From: an uncultured Lachnospiraceae bacterium | Lineage (GTDB): Bacteria; Bacillota; Clostridia; Lachnospirales; Lachnospiraceae | Assembly (NCBI GenBank): GCA_910584695.1 | Contig: CAJUBR010000030.1 | Location: forward strand, 1-33,018 | Direction: 5' to 3' | Length of the DNA stretch: 33,018 bases | In this document: piece by piece, positions 1-8,355 of the stretch | How the letters are laid out: each line of letters starts with the position of its first letter | How positions within the stretch are numbered: position 1 is the first letter of the stretch | Made by a program: the position numbers and the translations under genes | The notes under the pieces: generated by a model | Told to the model about the DNA's origin: nothing | The model's database searches: none | What the model saw: the letters and a program-made list of their open reading frames with translations, nothing else

Positions 1-67
1 CCCTGCTTATGATATTGTCTATATTGCACAACTAGATTTTGAAAATAAAGAGTTTTGCAATTGCCTA
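1..67 (+). mobile_element. MITE-like 212-bp element, copy 1 (right end only, cut by window edge)
   Basis: These 67 bases match, with a few substitutions, the last 67 bases of the full copy at 29549-29760 and the reverse complement of the start of the copy at 27520-27731. The copy ends in the terminal inverted-repeat sequence TTTTGCAATTGCCTA at 53-67. The rest of the element lies outside the window. It ends 28 bp before the start codon of the HD-GYP gene, just ahead of that gene's ribosome binding site. Confidence 0.85.
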
Positions 68-95
68 TTGAAGAAGATAAGAAGGAGGGAGATGC

Positions 96-701
96 ATGAT
101 AGAAATTGACAAAGAAGACTTGGAAGTGGATGAAATTTCAAGTTATCTCACTGAAGATTTGAAAACGGAAATTGCCCATGGAATAGAAGTAAGTCGTCTG
201 GCGGGAAAGCTGGCCAAAGAATTAAAGTTAGACCCTTCTTTATGTCATGATGTCGAAGTGGCAGGAATGCTGCATGATATCGGTAAGCTGCGGGTGAGTA
301 CTTATCTTTATGGCGGGGATGATGATACTCTGAATGTAGAGAAAATGCGGTATGTAAGAATGCATGCAGGTATGGGATATGAGATTGTAAAGGCGGAAGG
401 CTATTCAGAACGTGTCTGTGAAATGATATTGCATCACCATGAAAATTATGACGGAACCGGTTATCCAAATAATCTGATTGGAGAAGCAATCCCATTAGGA
501 GCAAGGATTTTGCGGGTATGTGATGTGTTTGTGGCACTGATTTCAGACCGTCCTTACCGAAAGGCTTTTGACAGTCAGGTGGCAGTGGAGCTTTTAATTG
601 AGGAGGTAAGGCATTTTGATATGAAGATTTTTTTGACATTTCAGAGTATTATTCATGAGGAGATTGAAATGCATGCCCTGCAGGACAGTATTGAATGGTA
701 A
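96..701 (+). CDS. Stand-alone HD-GYP domain protein
   Basis: A 201-residue protein made almost entirely of an HD-GYP domain. The metal-binding HDIGK is at residues 60-64, a further His lies at about 90, and the diagnostic HHENYDGTGYP is at about 114-124, followed by the conserved Asp at about 143 (RVCDVFVAL). HD-GYP domains hydrolyse cyclic di-GMP or related cyclic dinucleotides. With no receiver, GAF or membrane segment attached, what controls this one cannot be read from the sequence. The ATG at 96 follows GAAGGAGGG (81-89). A repeat element ends at 67, so the promoter is either further upstream or inside the repeat. hisS starts 94 bp downstream. The fold is clear; the true substrate is not. 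Confidence 0.88.
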   Translation: MIEIDKEDLEVDEISSYLTEDLKTEIAHGIEVSRLAGKLAKELKLDPSLCHDVEVAGMLHDIGKLRVSTYLYGGDDDTLNVEKMRYVRMHAGMGYEIVKAEGYSERVCEMILHHHENYDGTGYPNNLIGEAIPLGARILRVCDVFVALISDRPYRKAFDSQVAVELLIEEVRHFDMKIFLTFQSIIHEEIEMHALQDSIEW

Positions 702-795
702 CTATTTTAAAATGGGAATAATTAAGGAATATTCGTTATACGGGTATATAGAACATGGGATACAGTATAAGGATCGTAAAGAAAGGAAAGAAAAC

Positions 796-2055
796 ATGGC
801 AATGAAGAAAAAGCCGGTTACTGGCATGAAGGATATATTACCAAAGGAGATGGAAATCCGTGATTATGTGATCCGGGAGATTAAAGAAACCTATAAGACA
901 TTTGGATTTTCCGGTGTGGAGACCCCGTGTGTGGAGCATATTGACAATTTGTTCTCCAAGCAGGGTGGAGAAAATGAAAAGCTGATCTTTAAGATTTTAA
1001 AGCGCGGTGAGAAATTAAAACTGGATCAGGCAAAAGAGGAAATGGATTTAGTAGACGGAGGACTGCGTTATGATCTGACCCTTCCCCTTTCACGGTATTA
1101 TGCAAACCATGCAAACGATTTACCGAGTCCGTTTAAGGCATTGCAGATGGGAAATGTATGGCGGGCAGACAGACCGCAGAGAGGCAGATTCCGCCAGTTT
1201 ATGCAGTGTGATATTGATATTTTAGGTGAGCCTACCATTCTTGCTGAGATTGAGCTGATTACAGCCACAACGACACTGCTTGGGAGAATTGGATTTGAGA
1301 AATTTACAATTCGTCTTAATAATCGTAAGATGTTAAAAGCAATGGCGGCTTACAGTGGATTTGAGGAGCAGGATTACGATAGTGTATTTATTACACTGGA
1401 TAAGATGGATAAAATCGGTCTGGACGGTGTGGCTACCGAACTGGCAGAACAGGGATATTCAAAGGAGAATGTAGACAAATATCTTGCATTGTTTGAGAAA
1501 ACGGATTCCGGAATAGAGGGTGTCCGTTTCTTAAAGGATACGTTGGGAGATTATTTGGAAACAGAGGTTGCCCAGGATTTAGAGACGATTATGACAAGTA
1601 TAGATGCCACAAAGTCTGCGGACTTTAAAATTGTGTTTGATCCGACACTGGTACGGGGAATGTCTTATTATACCGGTCCGATTTTTGAGATTGCCATGGA
1701 TGAATTTGGTGGTTCTGTTGGCGGCGGCGGACGTTACGATGAAATGATTGGAAAATTTACCGGTCAGAATACACCGGCTTGTGGGTTTTCCATCGGGTTT
1801 GAGCGTATTGTTATGTTGTTGCTGGAAAAGGATTATCAGGTGCCGGCTTCGGGGGAAAAGACAGCATATCTGGTGGAGAAAAATATGCCGGAAGATAAAA
1901 TGCTGGCTATTTTGCAAAAGGCCAATGAACAGAGAAGAAACGGAACACAGATTAATATTGCAATAATGAAGAAAAATAAGAAATTCCAAAAGGAGCAGAT
2001 GGAAAAAGAGGGTTATACTGTTTTTGAGGAATTTTATGTGGATAGGATGCAATAG
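796..2055 (+). CDS. hisS: Histidyl-tRNA synthetase
   Basis: Class II histidyl-tRNA synthetase, which charges tRNA-His in the cytoplasm. Visible hallmarks are motif 2 (GNVWRADRPQRGRFRQF), the HisA-type signature LVRGMSYYTGPIFEI, and motif 3 with GGGRYDEMIGKF followed by ACGFSIGFERI. The open frame extends upstream to 655, but the start at 796 (MAMKKKPVTGMKDILP) is chosen because it follows AAGGAAAG and gives 419 residues, normal for the family. The longer version would overlap the HD-GYP gene and add an unrelated N-terminus. aspS follows 102 bp downstream, a common hisS-aspS pairing in Firmicutes. I see no convincing T-box leader in the 94 bp upstream. Confidence 0.96.
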   Translation: MAMKKKPVTGMKDILPKEMEIRDYVIREIKETYKTFGFSGVETPCVEHIDNLFSKQGGENEKLIFKILKRGEKLKLDQAKEEMDLVDGGLRYDLTLPLSRYYANHANDLPSPFKALQMGNVWRADRPQRGRFRQFMQCDIDILGEPTILAEIELITATTTLLGRIGFEKFTIRLNNRKMLKAMAAYSGFEEQDYDSVFITLDKMDKIGLDGVATELAEQGYSKENVDKYLALFEKTDSGIEGVRFLKDTLGDYLETEVAQDLETIMTSIDATKSADFKIVFDPTLVRGMSYYTGPIFEIAMDEFGGSVGGGGRYDEMIGKFTGQNTPACGFSIGFERIVMLLLEKDYQVPASGEKTAYLVEKNMPEDKMLAILQKANEQRRNGTQINIAIMKKNKKFQKEQMEKEGYTVFEEFYVDRMQ

Positions 2056-2157
2056 ATAAGAGGTATAGAGCTATTGTGTATATTTATATCCGAAATTGAG
2101 GAATTTGAAAAATAATAAAAAATAAAGTGCCGGAGAAAGAAAATAGGAGGACCAATC

Positions 2158-3957
2158 ATGGCAGAGTCAATGAAGGGGTTAAAGAGAACCCACAGATGTA
2201 CGGAAGTAAGTAATCAGAATGTGAATGAAACCGTTACCGTTATGGGCTGGGTGCAAAAAAGCCGTAATAAGGGTGGTATTATTTTCGTAGATTTAAGAGA
2301 TAGAAGCGGGATTTTACAGGTCATTTTTGAAGAGGATAAATGCGGCAGTGAGAATTTTGCAAAGGCAGAAAAACTAAGAAGCGAATTTGTAGCTGCGATT
2401 ACTGGCAAGGTGGCATTACGTGCTGGCGGGATCAATAAAAATCTTGCCACCGGTGATATTGAGATTATTGCAACGGATTTAAGAATTCTTTCCGAAGCGG
2501 AGACGCCTCCGTTTCCAATTGAGGAAAACTCCAAGACAAAGGAAGATGTACGTTTAAAATACCGTTCCCTTGACCTTAGAAGACCGGATTTACAAAAGAA
2601 TCTGATCTTAAGAAGCAAAGTGGTCAGTATTATCCGTAATTTTCTGGCTGAGGAGGGATTTTTGGAGATTGAGACACCGATTCTTAACAAATCGACACCG
2701 GAGGGAGCAAGAGATTATCTTGTGCCAAGCCGTGTGCATCCGGGAACGTTTTATGCACTTCCACAGTCACCGCAGATTTTTAAACAGCTTTTGATGTGCT
2801 CCGGTTATGACCGCTATTATCAGGTTGCAAAATGTTTCCGGGATGAGGATTTAAGAGCTGACCGCCAGCCGGAATTTACACAGATTGATATGGAGTTGTC
2901 CTTTGTGGATGTAGAAGATGTACTGGATGTAAATGAAAGATTGTTAGCGAAGGTATTTAAGGAAAGCATTGGAGTGGAGATTCCCCTTCCGATTCAGAGA
3001 ATGACCTGGCAGGAGGCAATGGACCGCTTTGGTTCGGATAAGCCGGATATTCGTTTTGGCATGGAACTTACAAATGTCACAGATATTGTAAAGGACTGCG
3101 AATTTGCCGTATTTAAAGGTGCTGTTGAAAATGGAGGCTCTGTCCGCGGCATTAATGCAAAGGGACAGGGTGCAATGCCAAGGAAGAAGATTGATGCATT
3201 GGTGGATTTTGCAAAGGGTTACGGTGCAAAGGGGCTTGCCTATATTGCGATTCAGGAAGACGGAAGTCTCAAATCGTCTTTTGCCAAGTTTATGAAGGAT
3301 GAAGAGATGTCAGCACTGATTGAGGCAATGGAAGGAAAGACAGGAGATTTACTGCTATTTGCGGCAGACCGGGACAAGATTGTGTATTCTGTTTTAGGAG
3401 CATTAAGATGTGAGTTGGCAGATCAGTTAGGGTTAGTAAGTAAGAATGATTATAAGTTTTTATGGGTGACGGAATTCCCGGTATTTGAGTGGTCAGATGA
3501 AGAAGAAAGATATACGGCGATGCACCACCCGTTTACGATGCCGATGGATGAGGATTTGGCATTATTGGATACGGATATGGGAAAAGCAAGGGCAAAAGCA
3601 TATGATATCGTATTAAACGGAGTAGAACTGGGTGGTGGTTCGGTCAGAATCCATCAGGATGATGTTCAGGAAAAAATGTTTGGTCTGTTGGGATTTACCA
3701 AAGAAGAAGCATACGACCGCTTTGGGTTTTTGTTAAATGCGTTTAAATATGGTGTACCGCCCCATGCAGGACTTGCATATGGTCTTGACCGTATGATCAT
3801 GCTGATGACAGGTGCCGATTCTATCCGTGATGTTATCGCATTTCCGAAAATAAAAGATGCTTCCTGCCTGATGAGTAATGCACCGGACGTGGTAGATGCA
3901 AAACAGTTGGAAGAACTCTGTATTGATATCCGGATTCCGGAGAAAGCAGAACAGTAA
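2158..3957 (+). CDS. aspS: Aspartyl-tRNA synthetase (bacterial type)
   Basis: A 599-residue class II aspartyl-tRNA synthetase. The N-terminal OB-fold anticodon-binding domain reads VMGWVQKSRNKGGIIFVDLRDR. The catalytic core carries FLEIETPILNKSTPEGARDY and motif 2 YYQVAKCFRDEDLRADRQPE. A GAD insertion domain occupies the middle, as in bacterial AspRS, and motif 3 near the end reads AYGLDRMIMLMTG. Length and domain order are normal for the bacterial form. The archaeal-type form lacks the GAD insert. Start: ATG after AATAGGAGGACC. It is probably cotranscribed with hisS, since no terminator-like hairpin is evident in the 102-bp gap. Confidence 0.97.
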   Translation: MAESMKGLKRTHRCTEVSNQNVNETVTVMGWVQKSRNKGGIIFVDLRDRSGILQVIFEEDKCGSENFAKAEKLRSEFVAAITGKVALRAGGINKNLATGDIEIIATDLRILSEAETPPFPIEENSKTKEDVRLKYRSLDLRRPDLQKNLILRSKVVSIIRNFLAEEGFLEIETPILNKSTPEGARDYLVPSRVHPGTFYALPQSPQIFKQLLMCSGYDRYYQVAKCFRDEDLRADRQPEFTQIDMELSFVDVEDVLDVNERLLAKVFKESIGVEIPLPIQRMTWQEAMDRFGSDKPDIRFGMELTNVTDIVKDCEFAVFKGAVENGGSVRGINAKGQGAMPRKKIDALVDFAKGYGAKGLAYIAIQEDGSLKSSFAKFMKDEEMSALIEAMEGKTGDLLLFAADRDKIVYSVLGALRCELADQLGLVSKNDYKFLWVTEFPVFEWSDEEERYTAMHHPFTMPMDEDLALLDTDMGKARAKAYDIVLNGVELGGGSVRIHQDDVQEKMFGLLGFTKEEAYDRFGFLLNAFKYGVPPHAGLAYGLDRMIMLMTGADSIRDVIAFPKIKDASCLMSNAPDVVDAKQLEELCIDIRIPEKAEQ

Positions 3958-3998
3958 GCGGTATTCTTATATTACTTGTTTGTGAAAGAGAGCGGAAT

Positions 3999-4559
3999 AT
4001 GGAATTTATAGGAATAGAAAAGAAAGCAGAGGGCAGATATATTACCCGGTATGATATTACTTACGAGACGGCAGATCATAAAAGGAAGGTATATGAAATG
4101 ATAAGCCGGAATAAAAATCTGACTACAAAGAAAGAGCTGACAGAACATCCGGCAGATTCCGTCGTTCTTATCATGCATAGTGAGGCGGAGGATAAGATTT
4201 TATTAAATAAGGAATTCCGTATGGCTTGCGGAGACTTTGTTTTTAATTTTCCGGCCGGTTTAATCGATTCCGGTGAAGAGTTTATGGAGAGTGCAAGAAG
4301 GGAATTGAAGGAGGAAACAGGTCTTGATCTGGTACGGGTGAAAGACGTGTTAGGAGACAGTTTTAGTGCCGTCGGATTTTCAAATGAAAAAAACATATGC
4401 GTGGTAGGTGTAGCGGAGGGTGAATTTGCTCCGAGTACATCAACAGTTGAAGAAATAGAGGCCGCATGGTATACAAAAGAAGAGGTCAGGGAACTTTTAA
4501 AGAAAGAATATTTTGCGGCAAGAACGCAGTCCTATTGCTATTTGTGGAGCAGGATGTAA
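3999..4559 (+). CDS. Nudix hydrolase, ADP-ribose pyrophosphatase-like
   Basis: A 186-residue Nudix protein. The Nudix box is intact at about residues 87-109: Gly of GLIDSGEEF, then RELKEETGLDL with the REUxEExGU core that binds the catalytic Mg2+ or Mn2+. The N-terminal strands before the box fit the ADP-ribose/ADP-sugar pyrophosphatase subgroup, which cleaves ADP-ribose to AMP and ribose 5-phosphate, but the substrate is inferred from resemblance only. The upstream ribosome binding site is weak (GAAAGAGAGCGG). It lies 41 bp after aspS and 65 bp before the flavodiiron gene, so it may be part of that transcript. Confidence 0.85.
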   Translation: MEFIGIEKKAEGRYITRYDITYETADHKRKVYEMISRNKNLTTKKELTEHPADSVVLIMHSEAEDKILLNKEFRMACGDFVFNFPAGLIDSGEEFMESARRELKEETGLDLVRVKDVLGDSFSAVGFSNEKNICVVGVAEGEFAPSTSTVEEIEAAWYTKEEVRELLKKEYFAARTQSYCYLWSRM

Positions 4560-4624
4560 TATGGGAGAAACAGGAAACGGTATTTAATCTAATAAAGGAA
4601 TAGAAGGAAAGAGAGGACAGACAG

Positions 4625-5788
4625 ATGACAAAGAACATAACAGACAGTGTGTATTATGTTGGCGTGGATGATAAAACGCTGGATTTATTTGAGGGACAGT
4701 ATGTGATTCCGAATGGGGTTTCATACAATTCTTACGTTATTACGGATGAAAAAACAGCAATCATGGATATGGTGGATCAAAAAGCGGCAAAAGAATGGTT
4801 TGCGAATCTGGATGCAGTATTAGGGGATAAACAGCCGGATTATTTGATTATTTCTCATATAGAGCCGGACCACTCTGCAAATCTTTCAGAAGTTCTTACG
4901 AAATATCCGGATATTAAACTGGTATCCAATGCAAAATTATTCGGAATGCTGCCAAATTTTTTTGAAGTACCAGTAGAAGACAGATGCGTTGTCGTAAAAG
5001 AAGGGGATACATTAGAACTTGGCAATCATACACTGCAATTTGTGATGGCACCGATGGTGCATTGGCCGGAAGTTATGGTGACCTATGAAGTGGCTGATAA
5101 AATTCTGTTTTCGGCAGATGGGTTCGGAAAGTTTGGAGCGTTAGACGCAGAGGAAGACTGGGCATGTGAGGCCAGAAGATATTATTTTAATATTGTGGGG
5201 AAATACGGTATGCCGGTGCAGACGCTTCTGAAAAAGACGGCAGAATTGGATATTCAGACGATATGTCCACTGCATGGACCAATTCTTTCAGAAAATCTGG
5301 AGTATTATATTGGAAAATACAAGATATGGAGTAGTTACGAACCAGAGGATCAGGGGGTATTTATTGCGTATTCCTCTTTACACGGAAATACAGGTGAGGC
5401 TGCGAAAGAGTTAGCCCGAATGCTGGAATCAAAGGGCGTGGAAAAAGTAGTTGTTTCCGATCTGGCAAGGGAGGATATGGCGGAATGTATTGAGGATGCC
5501 TTTCGTTATGATCGTCTTGTTGTGGCGTCTCCAACCTATGATGGCAGTCTTATGCCTGTTATGCAGGATTTCTTATATCATCTAAAAATAAAGGCATATC
5601 AGAAGCGGCGGGTAGGAATAATTGAAAACGGTTCATGGGCACCAATGGCAGGAAAATTAATGAAGGAACAGTTTGAGGGTATGAAGGACATAGAGGTTCT
5701 TGAAAATACGGTAACGGTCCGCTCAACTCTTAAGGAAGAGGATAAGAAGAACTTAGAGGCTTTGGCTAAAGAGCTTGTAAGACAATAG
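4625..5788 (+). CDS. fprA: Flavodiiron protein (FprA-type A flavoprotein)
   Basis: A 387-residue flavodiiron protein. The N-terminal metallo-beta-lactamase-like half has the di-iron ligands HIEPDH (78-83), His146 (MVHWPE), Asp165 (SADGFG) and His217 (CPLHGP). The C-terminal flavodoxin half begins at about 245 with the FMN loop YSSLHGNTGEAA. These cytosolic enzymes reduce O2 to water, and in some cases NO to N2O, with electrons supplied by rubredoxin. A rubredoxin gene lies about 18 kb away in this window (23999). No extra rubredoxin or flavin reductase domain is fused at the C-terminus. Start: ATG preceded by AAAGAGAGGACAG. A role in oxygen detoxification is the family expectation. Confidence 0.93.
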   Translation: MTKNITDSVYYVGVDDKTLDLFEGQYVIPNGVSYNSYVITDEKTAIMDMVDQKAAKEWFANLDAVLGDKQPDYLIISHIEPDHSANLSEVLTKYPDIKLVSNAKLFGMLPNFFEVPVEDRCVVVKEGDTLELGNHTLQFVMAPMVHWPEVMVTYEVADKILFSADGFGKFGALDAEEDWACEARRYYFNIVGKYGMPVQTLLKKTAELDIQTICPLHGPILSENLEYYIGKYKIWSSYEPEDQGVFIAYSSLHGNTGEAAKELARMLESKGVEKVVVSDLAREDMAECIEDAFRYDRLVVASPTYDGSLMPVMQDFLYHLKIKAYQKRRVGIIENGSWAPMAGKLMKEQFEGMKDIEVLENTVTVRSTLKEEDKKNLEALAKELVRQ

Positions 5789-5835
5789 GATATGCATTTT
5801 ATGTAGTGGGGGGAGATTGTGACTAGATGCAATTA

Positions 5836-5865
5836 CTTTTTGGTTTGGATTAAATTTCCAAAAAG
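5836..5865. other. Perfect 8-bp hairpin after fprA
   Basis: CTTTTTGG (5836-5843) and CCAAAAAG (5858-5865) pair perfectly around a 14-base loop, 47 bp after the fprA stop codon. No T-run follows on either strand, so I do not call it a standard terminator. It may still mark the 3' end of the transcript. Confidence 0.35.
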
Positions 5866-5950
5866 GATTAAGAATGAAACAAGATAAATGAAAATAAAAC
5901 TAATAAAAGGTGTTTTAGCCAATGTTTAAAGTTTCTCTTGATAACTTCCC

Positions 5951-6148
5951 TCACTCAAAAAAACATACAAAGACAAAACCACTCAAAATAAAGGTTACAA
6001 TAACACACAATATTTGGAAAATCAATTCATAGATGGGAGGAGTTGCCTTTTTCCATACATAATTTTCAAAGAAAATATGCAATAACTGAAATCCCCAATA
6101 AATAAACAAAAATAACAAACCAAGGGGGATAGGTATAGGAATTCTCAT
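5951..6148 (-). CDS. Small two-helix membrane protein, unknown
   Basis: A 65-residue minus-strand protein starting MRIPIPIPLG. It has two hydrophobic stretches, about residues 8-25 and 43-63, separated by a loop with aromatic and charged residues (NYVWKKATPPIYE), so it is probably a two-pass inner-membrane protein. The ATG at 6148 is preceded on the minus strand by AAAGGTG at good spacing. A GTG three codons upstream is also in frame but would overlap that site. A promoter-like sequence sits upstream on the same strand. I recognise no family. It is the only full minus-strand gene supported in this window and sits alone in an AT-rich gap. Confidence 0.5.
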   Translation of the reverse strand: MRIPIPIPLGLLFLFIYWGFQLLHIFFENYVWKKATPPIYELIFQILCVIVTFILSGFVFVCFFE

Positions 6149-6223
6149 ATTTATCACCTTTGTACTATAAAATTTTCTATGCGTTCTGCACTATCCAAAT
6201 AATCTCTAATATTGAATGTTAAT

Positions 6224-6250
6224 AGTATAATGGTTCAGTTGTCAAGACAA
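6224..6250 (-). promoter_or_regulatory. Possible minus-strand promoter for the small membrane protein
   Basis: Read on the minus strand, TTGTCT (6250-6245) is followed after 15 bases by TATACT (6229-6224). An overlapping TTGACA lies at 6245-6240 but is too close to the same -10. Spacing is short, so this is tentative. The predicted leader before the ATG at 6148 is about 70 bases. Confidence 0.35.
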
Positions 6251-6811
6251 AATCTAAAATTTTTTATACGTTCATCTCATCATCAATACAGTTTTTTATT
6301 TCAGTTTTGTTGCGATAATCTGTATCATCTTTTTATATCATAAGATGTGCTTTAATCTGAGTTTCGGCATACACTGTGTTCCATAGATATGAAGTTTTAA
6401 TAAATCAGAACGTCGATCTTGGGATTGCCCTCTATTTGAATCACTGTATTCAATAAAACCCCAATTCTTGCAAATCAAGTAATTCAACATATGCATCAAT
6501 GACACAAGCAACAAATTAGTTATTGCAAGATTATAACAATAGGTGATATAATAAAAAGAAAAACGGATTTTATTATGCTGAAACAGGAATTTAATAGGAT
6601 TACTGAGGTGTAGCGGATTTTGGGAGGCAAAATAGATAAAAATAATTAATGTAAATTGCAAAATGAATAATAGTAATCATGGAAGGAGGAGAGTCAAAAA
6701 ATATATTTTCATCATATAGCAATTTATATTATAAATTACGTAGCGATATATGTATGAATATTGCCATGAGCAAAGATACATAATGATTAAAACAGACAGG
6801 AGGAATACAAA
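6251..6811 (+). promoter_or_regulatory. AT-rich intergenic region with promoter for the helveticin-like gene
   Basis: A 560-bp gap with no convincing gene. A promoter-like pair TTGCAA (6523-6528) and TATAAT (6547-6552), 18 bases apart, would give a leader of about 250 bases ahead of the secreted-protein gene at 6812. The leader contains an excellent but apparently orphan ribosome binding site, GGAAGGAGGAGAG (6681-6693), with no ATG, GTG or TTG at usable spacing. The rest is AT-rich with no clear hairpin or RNA motif that I recognise. Confidence 0.45.
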
Positions 6812-7978
6812 ATGAGAAGAAAGATTAAGGGAAAAATGGCAGCCATTATACTGGCGACAGCAATTGCAGTTTCAGGCTTTTGGGTTACAGATGACCTAAC
6901 CGGCACCACAGAGGCAAGAGTAGTATATGCAGCAACTGCTAATGTAAAAACTGTCAAAAGTAAACAGGAGTATATTTTTAAAAATTTACCAATTAATCGT
7001 GTTATACAGAATTTTTTTATAGATAAAAAGAATAATCGTATTTATGGCACTATGGTTCAACCGGGTAAGGGTGGTAAGGGTAAAGAAGATACGTTGTTGA
7101 TTCAGTTTAATATTAAAGGGAAAACGGCAACTGCCCAATCGTTTCTTGTAATTGATAATGGCGGGCATGGAGTTTCCCTGGCTGGATATTATAAAGAAAA
7201 TGAGTTAAAGTTATACGTTAATTCTGATAATGGTAAGGGAGTTGCTTTGGTTGATGCGGCCGTCTTAAATAAGACGGGAAAAAACAATAAAAATATCAAT
7301 TATTATGATAAAAAAGCCAAAAGGTGGAAAAACGCGAAAGGACAAAAAATTATTACTGAAAAGTTAAAGGATTCTGGGCTTCGATTAAAAAACGCAAATT
7401 TGTGTAAGCTGTCAAAGGAGGGCAGACAGGTCACAGAGTTTAGTAAATTATGTGGTAAAGGTGAAAAATTTGACAGAGCCGATTTTGTACGTGCATCAGA
7501 TGGAACGCCATATATATATGTAAGATATACGGAAAAAAGTACAGGTGCATGTTATCTTAAGATAGTACGACTTGCTTCAAACTTTGATAAAAAGGTTGCA
7601 GTCCAGAAAAAAAAGACATCTGTTACAAAGTATGTGAAGGCAAGAAGTTATAATGCAACGATGAAAAGTACAATAGGTATAAATGGAATTAATAAACTTT
7701 GGCAATCAGAAGATGTATACCAGGGACCAGATGGCGAAAAATATTTTTATCTTTCAACGAACAACAAATTAGGAGATAAATTAGTCATCAGACAACTTCC
7801 AGTAAATGGTATGAAGGGAATTACATATATAATAAAAGGTGTCACAAACGGGAATAAAGTGAAAGTTGAAGAAATTGAAGGAATGCACAGAGATGGTGAA
7901 AAAATATATTTTAATCATAAAGTGCAATATACGAATGGTAAAAAGATACAGACAATAGAAAGTATTAGTATAAAATAG
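6812..7978 (+). CDS. Secreted protein resembling helveticin J class III bacteriocins
   Basis: A 388-residue protein with a clear Sec signal peptide: positive MRRKIKGK, hydrophobic core at 9-25, probable cleavage after VVYA at about 40. The mature part is rich in short strands. Several landmarks appear in the same order as I recall in helveticin J-like bacteriolysins: NRIYGT at 75-80, GGHG at 117-120, a central DGTPYIYVRYTEKSTGACY, QSEDVYQGPDGEKYFYLS at about 298-315, and a C-terminal EEIEGMHRDGEKIYF. That family is thought to form a beta-propeller and to act on competing bacteria. Similarity is from memory and weak. A simple propeller of other function is the main alternative. Start: ATG after ACAGGAGGAAT. 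No immunity gene is adjacent. Confidence 0.5.
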   Translation: MRRKIKGKMAAIILATAIAVSGFWVTDDLTGTTEARVVYAATANVKTVKSKQEYIFKNLPINRVIQNFFIDKKNNRIYGTMVQPGKGGKGKEDTLLIQFNIKGKTATAQSFLVIDNGGHGVSLAGYYKENELKLYVNSDNGKGVALVDAAVLNKTGKNNKNINYYDKKAKRWKNAKGQKIITEKLKDSGLRLKNANLCKLSKEGRQVTEFSKLCGKGEKFDRADFVRASDGTPYIYVRYTEKSTGACYLKIVRLASNFDKKVAVQKKKTSVTKYVKARSYNATMKSTIGINGINKLWQSEDVYQGPDGEKYFYLSTNNKLGDKLVIRQLPVNGMKGITYIIKGVTNGNKVKVEEIEGMHRDGEKIYFNHKVQYTNGKKIQTIESISIK

Positions 7979-8111
7979 ATTGAACGCAATGTATAAGAGG
8001 ATATTAAAAAGACACCATACTTAATTTTTATGTTATGGTGGAAGAGGATAAAGGGAAGAACTTACAATAAAAAAACATATTGTTTGTATCTTTGCTATTA
8101 TAAGAATCAGC

Positions 8112-8147
8112 GGGGCTGTTGCACTAAGTGATCAGTGCGACAGCCCC
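8112..8147. repeat. Hairpin repeat family, minimal copy R1
   Basis: GGGGCTGTTGCACT (8112-8125) pairs with AGTGCGACAGCCCC (8134-8147) with one G-U pair around an 8-base loop. The stem has the same GGCTGTTGCA core as the repeats at 23763, 28394 and 29279. It lies 133 bp after the stop of the secreted-protein gene. No T-run follows, so terminator activity is uncertain. Confidence 0.6.
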
Positions 8148-8217
8148 ATGTTGAAAAAAATAAAACTAAAGTGGTATAGTATATAAAACTGTAAATAAAG
8201 ATAGCCCTGATATCCAA

Positions 8218-8243
8218 GGAGATGTGATAGATTTCACATCTCC
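8218..8243 (+). terminator. Perfect 10-bp hairpin upstream of the MATE gene
   Basis: GGAGATGTGA (8218-8227) pairs perfectly with TCACATCTCC (8234-8243) around a 6-base loop. A weak T-rich stretch (CTGTTTTT) follows about 12 bases later. It could terminate transcription from upstream, or be an operator, because the MATE promoter starts 45 bp downstream. Confidence 0.5.
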
Positions 8244-8287
8244 TATATTATGGTTCTGTTTTTAATAATTAATGGTTGAACAGAATA

Positions 8288-8316
8288 TTGTGGATTTTTG
8301 TAAAATAGTTTATACT
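8288..8316 (+). promoter_or_regulatory. Promoter of the MATE gene
   Basis: TTGTGG (8288-8293) and TATACT (8311-8316) are separated by 17 bases, close to the sigma-A consensus. Transcription would begin near 8323. This lies inside the longest possible open frame (from 8272), which supports translation from the GTG at 8356. Confidence 0.6.
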
Positions 8317-8355
8317 ATGCTATATGAAGACAATGAAAACAAGGAGACAGAAACA

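Noticed and set aside
655..795. Longer hisS start overlapping the HD-GYP gene
   Set aside because: It adds 47 residues not found in histidyl-tRNA synthetases. The ATG at 796 has a ribosome binding site and gives the normal length.
6338..6661. Minus-strand open frame of 107 codons in the intergenic gap
   Set aside because: It begins with TTG without a ribosome binding site, the composition follows the AT-rich DNA, it lies antisense to the probable leader of the 6812 gene, and no domain is visible.
6679..6783. 34-codon open frame starting ATGGAAGGAGGAGAG
   Set aside because: Its start contains the Shine-Dalgarno-like sequence itself and has no site upstream. The GGAGGAG is better seen as an orphan ribosome binding site.
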